A DNA stretch of 64,000 nucleotides from Ascidia mentula. Taxonomy: Eukaryota; Chordata; Ascidiacea; Phlebobranchia; Ascidiidae. Shown here in pieces: positions 1 to 12,700 of this stretch (the stretch's first letter is position 1; each line of letters starts with the position of its first letter). Made by a program: the position numbers and the translations under genes. The stretch spans positions 19,346,501-19,410,500 of the forward strand of contig OX387200.1 of the NCBI GenBank assembly GCA_947561715.1. Reading direction: 5' to 3'. The notes under the pieces were generated by a model. That model was not told the origin of the DNA and did no database searches. It saw nothing but the letters and a program-made list of their open reading frames with translations.

Positions 1-561
1 TTTCTCATGCGGGTGCGCAAGCCAACAACAAAACTTAATTGTTTGTACTGAATTTATTGTCGGCACAGGACCGTTACTAAAGGGAGGCATGACAGAAAAA
101 AGTTTAAGAACCACTGGTGTAAACCCTCCTGTGTAAGGGCATAACGAACCCAAACATCACAATGAAATAATGAAGGGTTTGACTACCATAAGAGTATACT
201 GTATCCATTTGTTTTTGTTGCCATGGTAACAGGTTGTTGTCAAACCAGTAAGTTTAAATAAAATGCTGCAAGGTATTTCATTAGCCTTATTTCTGTATTA
301 TATAACTATAGAAATCTAGATTGCTTGACAATTTTATGTAAACTTTAATATGTAAATCTGAGATCTGAGTAATTATTTTGTGGTGACATCGCAGTCTTGG
401 TATGAAATACCAGATATGTAATGCAACAGACATAATTTTTTTTTTCACATAATGTGATGATCTTTTTTTTTAGAAAGAAATATTCTAAATTATAATAACG
501 TTGGTTTTATTTAAACAAATGCAACAAACAAGTGATTTTAAGGTTTACAATTTTTGAAAAG
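1..561. other. Probable intron, no exon recognised
   Basis: AT-rich sequence with T runs and no open stretch that fits a CTLD or linker exon. It precedes an exon coding the second half of a CTLD, so it is most likely the intron that splits that domain, with the first half lying upstream of the window. Confidence 0.5.
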
Positions 562-732
562 GTTCATTTCTGTGGGTAAATGGTGACAAATTGCAGCCAA
601 GTGATTACAGCAATTGGGATCCTACTTTACCAAGCTCACATGTGAATGAGGATTGTGTTGTAACGGGTAGAAACACTCATACATGGAAGGTTGTTGATTG
701 TTCTGATGTACGTCCTTTTATTTGCCAAGAAG
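562..732 (+). CDS. Exon: C-terminal half of CTLD 1
   Basis: The exon follows an AG at 560-561 and ends before GT at 733 (phase 1 in, phase 1 out, 171 nt). It encodes a typical late CTLD segment: LWVNGD near the start, then SNWDP, EDCV, a Trp, VVDC and finally FICQE. These match the conserved WxxG, EDC, DC and FxC positions of the C-type lectin fold. The Gly-Asp-Lys and Asn-Trp context lacks a clear EPN or QPD sugar-binding triplet, so Ca-dependent sugar binding is not evident. The first half of the domain is not in the window. Confidence 0.8.
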
Positions 733-3700
733 GTATTGGGTCTTTACATAAAAATAAAAAATATATTTAAAAAAAAAAAAATTTTTTAATAATTGTTTTT
801 TGATAGTAGGTTGTGTACTTTTAGTTGCAGTTAGATGTTGAAGAGCCTCTCAGTAATATATATATTTTTTTAAATTTTTTGCAGTTAATTGTGCCAACCC
901 CTCTATCCGCCCTGTTGAAGAACCATTAGGTAATTGTTGACATATTTTTATAAATTTCATAAAAAGGATTAATATACCAATACATGTCTGTCACCAAGTA
1001 TGATAATCCAAGTAAAGATTTTGGTACAAAAGTTTTGACTTTTCAATGTTTAAAGATTTTTCGAAGATATGTGATCCACCTTGTTCTTCTCATGAAGAGT
1101 GCATCAACAACAAATGTCAGTGCTCGCATTTGTTTTCTTCATATAATTGTTTGTGGAATGCAGGTGCGTTAAATGTGTACAGTTTTCTATTAGAAGCTTA
1201 ACATTATTTTTGACAAACAAAGGAATGGGGGCTGCATATGAGGAACTATTTTGGGGTAAAAAGTTACTTATCTTCAAAGAAAAAGCTACTTGGCACCAAG
1301 CTTCGGATTATTGCAAAGGTGTTTAAAAAAATTTTTTTTTAACATATATGTTATTTGTTGCATTTGGTTATTTTAAACAATCTTTTAAAAAAATTTCCTA
1401 TAGTGGAATTTATTTATAACCACTCAAATGTCCTTCAGTAGTTACAACAAGAATATATGCACCTTGTTAAAATTTCCATTGAAATTGTCAATTGTTTTGT
1501 TTTCATTGACAGTTTTGATGATTTTTCAGATCTTGGCGGTTATTTACTTCCACCTGAAACATTAGCCAAACACAATTATGTTTTGGCGAAAGCAAGACAA
1601 GTCCAATTACATCATGTTTCTAATGCATTTTGGATTGGAATGAGTGACCTTGAAGTTGAAGGTAGATGGAAGTTTGAAGGTGGAGGAGGATTGGTCAACT
1701 TGCATCCCATATTTAAAAGATTTAGTAAGTATCTCATTTGTGATGTTTCACAATTATGTTTTTCAGTGCTCAATTTTTAAATGTTTATGTTTTAACAAGA
1801 ATCTTAACTTTACTATGATGTGATTTTTTTGTCAGACATGACTGGCAATGGAGCAATACCAATGTACACTTACAACACAACTTCTAGTGACGGGTACAGG
1901 CATTTCATGTATAATCAAGCTGATTTGCTGCTGAATCGATCAGAAGCAGTTACTTTTTGTTCACATATGAAGGGTCGTTTGCCAATACTTCGCGAATCTG
2001 ATGAAAATGGAAGAATAGGACATTTCTTTTGGGTAACTGGAAGTTCTAAATATTGTATTTCTCATGTGTTTACATGCATTTTTCTTCATTCCCATTCAAT
2101 AATGCTCAAAAATTATTTTGTTTTGAAAAGGAGATGACATGAGTATCCATGCTGGTTTAAAAAAAAAATATATGAACTGTCTGTTTTTGAGTTGGGTTGG
2201 AGATTAAACTTGTCATGTTGCTTTTTTTTATTCCTGCCCCGACATACCAGTGACCATGATTCTTAATGCGTACCTTGGTCAATTAGGCAATTTAATTTCA
2301 AACATTCATGCTATCTACATTAGATTAATGACCAGAAATAGCTAACACTGTACTTCCCCTGTATTTAACGAACTACCATTATGTACATCCAAGAAGAGCA
2401 ACAATTTCTGACATTTAATGTTGCAGCTATATGATAATGTATTTCGGGCTGAATTTCCAATATCTGAACCTCTACATCATGAATTGGCTTGGATAGGGAT
2501 GACCAGACGTGCAGGGGACCCTATACAAACGCTAATATGGGATGATGGAGTTCAACAATACCTTTATCCAGATTTTTATACCGCTCATGGATTACCCCAG
2601 CCTACTGGTACCTTTGCAGCAAGTAAGTAGAAACTCATTATTTCAGGTTATTTTATATTTGGTTTTGATAAGCTGGTGTATCTGTTGACAAAGATGTCAC
2701 TGTGCTAGCTGACTTTAACCTAATGTTGGAAAACAAGCCTTTTTTTCAAGATTTAGCTACAATTTAAACCATGACACTACAACTAGGTGAAATATGTATA
2801 TTAGAAAAAGAAGACCTGGTACAACAACACTCAGTGTTCCTAGTAATCAGATATAACTCAGCAAATTCCTCCAGATTATAGGTATACCCACTTTACTTCG
2901 TTTCCACAGTGTTTACCCATTGGAAGGCTTACTCACCGAATGGAGTTGTTTTGATTGGTGGTGTTCCCCACGACGAACTGTGTGTCAATATTAAAGGTCA
3001 AGATGCAACATGGGACGACTATGAATGCGGGCATAAGTTGCATGTTGTTTGTGAACTGGGTATGTAGGTTGATAACAAGTAGTTTATTCATAGTAAACTT
3101 TAAACATAATGTTGAACAGTTTTATTTGCAGTGCAGTATGTGAGAAGTATAGCTATTGTAAAACAAAAACTATACAAGAAAAACAATGAGAACAAAGAAA
3201 AATTTCCTAAAGATTTATTTACTTTTGAAAAAATTGTGCTCAGGCCCTTATACTGGGTATGAGCGCTGGTTTAGTGGCGGAAGTGAAGAACACGGCGAAC
3301 CAAATGATGCTTGGTGCCAAGAGGATTGCGGGACAATTAGACTTGATTTGCCGGATGGTGAGTTTGCCCTCACTGCAAGATGGAGTGATTTCTGGAATGA
3401 TTATTCGTGTAAAGGGAAGTTTGGATTTGCATGTGAAGTTGGTGAGTTTTAACTGTTAGCAATTTCAAAAAAGTTTGAGTAAAATCTTCTGTTTTCTTTG
3501 CAAAAGCAGTTGTGTTTTTTGTCTCTGGTGTTTTAACATGTTGTTGCTGTTGCTACAAGTCATTTTTTTGTGGTTTTATTTCAATGACGCTTTCCTGTGT
3601 ATAATTATATTTGCATGATTTTTTACATTAGTAAAGTTACCAATTTGACTCTCAACCACTGACTTATGTACTGGTTGTTAATATTAATTTTATGATGTAA

Positions 3701-6700
3701 CAGAAAAAAAGTTATCAACCAATGTAAAACTAACAACATCTACTTTAGATGTTTGCTAATTGTAATTGTGTAGGAGTTCAAGAATTTTTCATGTGAATAA
3801 GAAATCACTATAAATAATGTTGAATGTTCAACAGAGTTACCTATATTTGGATGCCCGAACTACAATCCTGCACTCACCTATTACTGCATCCGCCAAGTTT
3901 CAACATGGGTAAAATGATGTTATCTTGTAATGACTAAAGTTATTTATACAGTTGTTACATTAAATAAAAACTGCTTTTATTGATATCTCATTCTACATTT
4001 AAGGCAAACATTTTGTTGTGTATTTGTTAGGGATGGGCAATGTAGAATAATACACTATTCTAGAACTTTCTAGAATAGTTAAATCGAATCCAGAATACTG
4101 AATCCTATTCTGTTTTTGTTTTACCTTGTGCACTGAAGCACAATAAACATACAAGATTTTTTCACAGGACTCCAACAACAAAGCACAATCAAAGAATAAA
4201 TTTATTGCACTGTAGTATATTTAGGCTCTCTATGTGCTTGTCTGCCAAGTGACAACGTAATTTTGTGGCTGTAAAACATACATGTCACAACCACAGCAGA
4301 AGATTGACAAAAAAAGATACGCACCGTATTTACTTGATTGTAAGCAGTGGATTGAGGGCGACTTATGTTATTTAATGTCAAGCCGATAATTTTTTTTTCA
4401 ATGAAATTCACCTTTAGCTCGTTTTGTTGAGCCAATACATGTTATCAAACACAGTTATCAGTGTACCTGACAATTTTAACGACATATTTGTTGACAATTA
4501 TTGTAGGGCACCAAAGTTTGCCTTTGTTATTTACTTGCGGCTAATATTTATTTTTTAACACACTCGTATGCCCAAATACAGAAAGTTACCGTACATAGAA
4601 GATAAATAACGGATATTTTAAGATTCGAATCCTTCCTCCGGAGTCAGTATTCTGAATTGCCCATCCCTAGTATTTGTTGACTTTAAACTTAAATACTGAG
4701 CAAAACAATAGTAGAAAGTTAACTGCATGCAGGCAAATTGTTCGGAAACTTTTTTGCCTGACAACATTTTGGACTACTTCACCCCGAAAACAGTTGGATA
4801 CATCATGAGTCAATTTCGAGAGATAAGAGCACGATCAAACTCAAAAGAAGATATTTATGCTGAAATGTGTGACTTTCAAGGTAAACAGAGAGTCACAAAA
4901 GAGGGTTATGTTTTGTGACTGCTTTTTAATTTGTTTATCTTGTGGTTTAGCAACTGACAACTATTATCAGTGATTTTTTTCCATTTCTTTGTTTGTTTTA
5001 GGAAATTTATTTATATTAACGTACGTTTATTGTTTTTTGTTGAGGTTTTCGCAATTTCGAGAGGGGTATCGATGTGAAGTATTACCTTGAGGCTTCAAAA
5101 TATAATGATGCCGCAGGAGTGTGCACAAGTGAAAATGCTTTATTACCAACGGTATTTACTACTGCAAACTGTACGTGATTTCCAAGATAGGGCCTACTCA
5201 ATCGCATAATTGTTAAGGACCTCTTTTATGTGAAAAAATTATTGTAGGCCACAATTGTTTTTTCCAAAATTAAGTTCCAATTCAGTTCATCGCTTTTTAA
5301 AAACTATGTTCCTGTCACAGATTCGGTGTTTGCCTAAAAAAACAAAGTATCATCGTCCATTTCTTGAAAAAGCAGAAACACAATTTTGTTTAATTTTGAC
5401 ATAAAAAGCAGATTTTTTTTACTTGGCCATGTGCCCAAAAATCATTCATAATTTTTTTTCTTAACGCTGCATGCAGTTTAGTAGGTTGATCATTACTGTG
5501 CAACATGACTTCATACATTAGTATCTAAACAATGCAAACTAATGTTTCAAGATGAAAAACTCAACTTTTGCTGCAAACCTTTCAAGCATACTTGCCAACT
5601 CCCTTATTGCTGGTGTAACAAAATGGTGGATTGGTTTGGATGACCAACATACTGAAGGTAAACAAAATTTTGTCACACGTTTTTATTCATTATTTTTACT
5701 TGTGTGCAGGGCGTCGATTTTTTGTTGCGCGTTGAACATCTTGAGAAAATTTGTCGTGCGTGTCTAATAGCAAAATGTCGCATCTGGTAACTAACGCATA
5801 AGAACGACCAGGCTTATTTCGATCACAGGATTCTTGTACTTACATCACGTTAAAATAACAACAAAACAATTAAAAAACCTTGCATGTTGCAGTCTACTAT
5901 GTCTCTTTTAAGATCTGATTGAATGAAAAATGGTACTTGATTCGTAACAATGCAATATGTTCGGTAACAATGCCTCGTGTTCGGTAACAATGCTCGATGT
6001 TTGGAAACAGTGGTTAGTTTTAGGTATAATGTGGTTATTCGTTGAACGTTAGGTTAAGTGTTGACAGCTATTTGCATTGATTTTGTCCAAAAAATTTTTA
6101 CGATTGTGTTTATTTAGCCATCTAAACAGAAAAAATTATTTTAGGTGGGGTTCCCAAAGTTTTCAACACTACGTAACCGTTCAGTTAAATGCTGTTGTTT
6201 AATAGTGACTCGAAATAGAAATTTCTTCAATTTATGGACATTTGTAGATAACAATTGCGTTTGTCAGTACGGTAACTTAACAGTTATTCGCTGCCCGTGT
6301 CAAACAGTGGCGCCGCATATCGAACACTTAGAATGGCGAAAAAGGTATAAATCAACACCCTGCATGTCTGTAGGTTGGTGAAGTTTTTGTAAATAATTGA
6401 AATACGATCTACAAAACTTGGAAACATATTTGTTTTCTTTTGCAAATTTTGACGGAATTTGTAGCAATAGCTGTTTGGAACGAAATCATATCAATGGTTT
6501 TGAAACCAGCATGTTTTGTGTGATGTAAACAACATTATTGCTTTAATGCCTTTACTTGTGTCAAATTGTATTGTGTTATTTTGTTGAAGATATTCACATT
6601 CAGAAATGACTAATATTCTTTTGTATCCAACACACCACAGGGGTATATGTATGGTCAGACGGGGAAGAACTGGACATACTTAATGGTGATTATACAAACT

Positions 6701-9700
6701 GGTCACCAACTTATACTGGACCTGTGGGCAGTAAAGACTGTGTGGTGGTGGACGTTACTGACAAGCGATGGACTGTAGAAGACTGCATCAACATCAAGCA
6801 CAGTTTTGTTTGCATACGAAGTTAGTGACTGGTTGAATATGTATGTGTTTTAGTTGGTAATTCTTCCATGTCTGCAATCAGGATCATAGGCGTCGATTTT
6901 TCAACGTTTTGTAAAATATAATGGGTGACTTTTCCAGATTTTAAAAACACGCAAAAAACATTTCGTCAGTCGTATCGCCCTAAACATAGGAAACGATGCA
7001 AATTCCCTTTCGTGTCAGTTTCTTTTTACACCAAACCATGTTGGTCTAGCACTAAATTTTAAACACTTCGATTATGAACCCTCTTACTGAAAGCGGGACA
7101 TTTTTGTTTCACTTGATCCATTGCAAATTTAGTAATTATGAAGTAACAAACAAATCTATTACGCAACAGTGCCGTTTCTTACCATTATGCTACAACAATT
7201 GTTAACAATCCACGAGGCGCTTGTGTTTGTCATGATTGTGACGATGAAAATAAAGGACTTTTTAAACTACCTTAACGCATAGTATAATGTATGTGGTTTT
7301 TCTGACAATAATTTTTAACTTAAACGAAATACAGAGGTGACAATACATGCACCCCTATTTGTTTGTGAGGGGGGACATGTCACCCCAGTCACCCCTAAAT
7401 CGACGCCTATGATCATGATGGTATATCACTTGAAGACCCTTTTATTTACATTTAAATTAATGGCTTGATGCTTTTGAGTCCAGTTCTTATGTATAATTAA
7501 CAATCTGTTGCTTTTTTATTTTCATTTTTATTTGTCACTGTTTACACTTTAAATTCATTTTGGTTTAAAATTATCAAAAAACAACAGAAATTCGCTTGTA
7601 CTATCTGTTGGCTAAAATCAGAGTTCTTATCGAATTAGCAATGGATCTAGATACATTCGAAACATTTGCTTATGAATTTAAGAGCAGTTAAATGGGCTAT
7701 ACTGTTTTTCTTAATACTTTCCAATTGGTAACTTATTTGTTTGCTTATTTTCTTCTTTAAAAAAAATGATCTCAAAGCATACATCAAACATGTTGTTCTG
7801 TTTTACGAACAGGATATTCAGTTTTTTGTGCAAACTTCTCTGGGCCTCACTCACTTGCAAGTATGAATGGTGTTTGGAGTTTAGTCGGTTGTTTGGCGGA
7901 GGGAGATAAATCCCCTGATAACTTGTCGCCAACTGAAAGAAGTGCACTTTCAGGAATGAACTGCCAGTAAATAGTTGCTTTGTTTGTTTGTTGTTTTTTT
8001 TTGAAATAATTTTCTGTCACAAAATTCGATGATGTTCCAACATCTGCGAACATTTGCTTAAGATATCCCCCCCCCAATGTTGCAAAATAACTTTCTTGGA
8101 GTAGTATAATTGTTTCCAGCCTAAAATGTTTTTCGTGTAACTGACGAGGAAATGCAATCATTTATTTTCCTGAGATAGAATATTTGAATAAGACAGAAAA
8201 TGAGGATGCCAAATGGCGAAATTAATATTTTGGTTAAAAATAAAGATCATACACCGTAGCTGATCGTCCTTTACTCCTTTTGGCGTCTTAGAAATTTCAT
8301 ATATTGATTCACAAAGATACATCTGCCGGTCATCGATCTCAACAGGCTGTTCCCTGCAGTCGTTTTTGACATTTTCTCTAGAAATGCAATTGTTTTTTGC
8401 CCTAAATGTAAGACTTTCTTATCCCAACACAGGGAACTTGAGGCTCACATGCAGTCTTTTAGAGATGATGCAGATACTGGTGACACAGCAGCTCAAACTG
8501 ACTGTTTAGGCATAGGTAACTATTTACTTGCCTAGAATAAGTTGTCAACTCAGATTTTTGAAAATTTCGATAGTTTTGCCAACTTCTTGTCTCAATTATA
8601 ATGGACCACATTCAATGGATTGTCTAAAAGCGGTTTGGATTTCCGTTGGTTGTGTACCAGAGGGTGAAGAATATCCAGAAAATCTTATTAATTCAGAAAT
8701 AAGCAGATTGTCTGGCTTGGATTACCGGTGCGTCAATGGTTGTCATATTTTTTTTACATATATGATTAAATGTCTCCACTTAATATTAACATTGAAGGAC
8801 ACTACAAGCTGAAATGGAGGATGTTAAAGCAGATGCTGACAGCGAGACAACTTCTGGACAACTAAATTGTTTTGGAATAGGTTGGGTTTGATATTCTTAT
8901 GTATGTCTATGGACACTAATTAACTAGTTGAACGTTTAGATTTGCCAATAAATTGTCCAACATATGTCGGTACACATTCCTTGGATTGCCTTAGATATGT
9001 TTGGAGTTCTGTTGGATGTCTCCCTTCAGGAGATGGTCATCCTGATGTACTTTCCAATACCCAAATTTCTGATTTGTCAGCCCTTAATTACAGGTGGCTA
9101 CTTTACTTACACATAACGATACCTTTAGCACAGTGTAATGCAAATATGGATTGATTCAACAAAAAATAAGTTTTTCCTAAAGATACATCAAAATATTTAT
9201 TTTCTTTTAACAGAGCTCTTGTGGACCGAATGAATACTACCAAGATAGAAGCTGATAATGGGAACAATGTTGCTCAAATGAATTGCTATGGGAATGGTAT
9301 GTTATTTTATGATTGCAAATCAGGATGTACCCGCACTGTTTCGACCTGTAAGGTCTCGTCAGTGCAGCTGTTGACAGTGGCACTGTGCTAGCTTTTACAC
9401 TAGCAGGCACAATAATTTTCACTTTGTGGTACCTTTCGGTCAACGTAGATCAGTTGGGTACCCTATACTGAGTACCGAAAAACAGAGACCAACCACTGTG
9501 GAGCGCACTATGGCCAAACGGACCTGCTTGGTAACCAATAGCGCTAAAGGCAAAAACACCAATGCAATATATGCGCAAAAAAAGCCATAATAACATTGGC
9601 GAGCTGCAGACATGGTGTGTACATGCACTGTTTCGACCTGTGAGGTCTCATCAGTGCAGCTGTTGCAGTGGCACTGTGCTAGCTTTTACACTAGCGGGCA

Positions 9701-12700
9701 CAAAAAATTTCACTTTGTGGTACCTTTCGGTCAACGTAGATCAGTTGGGTACCCTATACTGAGTACCGAAAAACAGAGACGAACCACTGTGGAGTGCATT
9801 ATTGCCAAGTTATTATGGCTTTTTGCACATTTTTCTTATTCACATGTAAGATTTTCTTTACATCATTGTGAAAGTTTTGTGAATATTGTTTTGTATGCTT
9901 GAGTGCGACATGGTTCACAACCTTAGTTTTATGTAATAAAATTTAACTATTTACTAACTGAGCTAAATGAACAAATATTTCATCGAGGTTGGGAAATGCT
10001 GTATTAAAACAATTTGTTGAAAATACAAAAACTTTCTAAAAGAACGGTTTAGAATGTACATTAAAATACATGACTGCCTTGAAATCATCCAAGGTTAATT
10101 GGTCTGCAATCAGTAAATTTGTGATTGTGGTAACTTCCTTTAATCAACTTTTTTTTGAAAAGTTTTGCCAGCTGTTTGTCCAAGCTTCACTGGACCGCAT
10201 TCAATGGATTGTTTAAAAGAGGTTTGGGCTTCTGCTGGTTGTTTACCAGAGGGTGACAAATATCCTGCAAAACTTGCTGGTCCGGAATTTACCGATTTGT
10301 CTGACTTGGATTACACGTAAGTTAACAGTTGTCAAAATGTTTCATATTGTTTGCATGTAAATCAAAAATAAAATTTATGGTCATGCATGACCTAAATGTG
10401 ACCGGTAATTACTAACATTTATTTTCATGCGAAGGACATTAGTATCTAGAATGGAAGATGCGAAAGCAGTTGCTGACAGTGGATCAAGTACTGGACAACT
10501 AAATTGTTTTGGAATAAGTTGGGATGGCGTTATTACATACATTTTATAGACATTAACTATCTGGTGTAACATGTAGATTTGCCAAAAAGTTGTCCTACAT
10601 ATAATGGTCCACACTCTGCTGCTTGTCTGAAAATTGTCTGGTCTTCTGTTGGATGTTTGCCTGCTGGAACTGAATATCCTGATAAACTCTCAAATACAGC
10701 AATTGATGGTTTGTCAAAACTTAAGTACAGGTGACTGTTTGTTGATAAGTAACATAATTATGAATTTGTATTGCGATAATGTTTTAAAAAAACTCTGAAA
10801 ACTGACTAAAATAAAATAGGGGAACTACCCCAATTAGCTTTCCAAAAGACATCCTTAAACTGCTGAGATATCCATGGGTATTTTGTAAAAATCTTTGTAT
10901 TTTTTAGGGTGTTATTAAATCAAATGAACACGACTAAAATAAAAGCTGATAATGGAGATGCATCAGAAGTACTTGCATGTTTTGGAACTGGTAAACCTCA
11001 CTTGACACTAAAGACTATTATATTGAGAATTCAATGTTTTTTGCAGCACTTCCTACTTCCTGTACAACATTTAGTGGACCACATTCTTTGGATTGTTTAA
11101 GATCTGTTTGGGATTTGGTTGGTTGTTTACCAGAGGGTGCAGAGTATCCAGACAAGTTGACTCCCACCCAGAGAAATACTCTCTCAAAAATGACTTATAC
11201 GTAATTTTATTTTCTGGGGCATTTAAAATTAATTTGAAAAATGTTAATTGTGTTGGCAGAGTTCTTAGAGCTGAAATGACTTCAACCAAGACAGACGCAG
11301 ATACTGGGAATAACGTTGCCCAATCGAATTGCTTTGGGATAGGTATTCATTCATTTTCAAACTTGCAGTTGTTAATTGGTATAGTGTAGATTAATAAATT
11401 CGTATGTAAGAAAGGTTTTTTCATTACTTTAAAGTTTGGTGATTAATGTTTAACTTGCTTAAAAATTAACATCAACTTTTGGTTCACGACCTTAAATTTA
11501 CCATACAATCACCCTGTACATTTCCAAAATTCTGAATATACTAGGATTGTGGTTGTACTAACTTTTTGTCATTTCCTTTTTTAATAAAGCTTTGTCAAAT
11601 GTTTGCCCAAACTACAATGGACCACATTCAATGGATTGTTTAAAAGAGGTTTGGGCTTCTGCTGGTTGTTTGCCAGAGGGTGAAGAATATCCAGGAAAAC
11701 TTGTGGTTTCAAAATTTAACAGTTTGTCCGGTTTGGATTATCGGTGAGCCAATGGTTGTCAAAGTGTTGTTGCTTTCTGCACATAATAGACACATAAAAA
11801 AATTGATAAAGGGCACTGAAATCTGAAATGGAAGATGTCAAAGCATTAGCTGATGGTGGATCAAACACTGCACAACTAAATTGTTTTGGAACAGGTATAA
11901 TGAATGTTCAAAAAAACTATTTTTTGTAAATCATGTCTGTAATCCGCTCAAATTTTTAGTGTGTATTGGAGAATATCATACTAAAAATCCTAGTTGCAAT
12001 GACTTGGTTTTGTATTTCTATTGCAACAGTAATTTACAAGTACTAATGCACGAAATTGGGCAGAAATTTTTGTTTTTATGTTAATGCTTTCAATTACTTG
12101 TAATGGCACTGATCACTTTTAGGATATAAAAATATGTCACCTTTGGGCGTGATGGTTATAGTAGTATTAAATGCTATTTTTAAAAATCCATATTTTAATG
12201 TGGCTGCATAAGACATCACAATAAGTAATAAAAGAAAAAAGTGTCAACTGGAATTTCAGTACAACGTCCCTATTTTCACCTATGAAAGAATTGGCTCTAA
12301 AAGCTATGATCTTCTTGAAAAAAAATTAAGTTAGATTATGACACTGCAGAACATAAAGTCTAAATTAAAAGGACGTGCTAACTCATGCTGCTGACTAAAG
12401 GAAATTGTTTTTGCATTGTGTTGGAAATGCTCTTGAACTTCTCCGATTTAGGAAAACCACACTTGCATCACTAAACATATCTTACTTGTGTTAGATTGTT
12501 GGCTGTACTTATATATCTCTTGTCTTTACTCTATTTTTCATAACTTGCTCCTTATTGCTACAATAAAATGTATGTATTATTAAAACCACTTTTGGTAAAA
12601 TCTTATCTGCAAAGTAAATACCGCATTTTTATCTTGAAACATTATTTTTGAAATTGTCATAACAAGTAGTTTAAAAAAAATAATCCTGACAAATCAAATC

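Noticed and set aside
5706-5760. Second family b hAT-like element starting near 5706
   Set aside because: Only one terminus-like GGCGTCGATTTTTT is present; no matching right end or target duplication in the intron.
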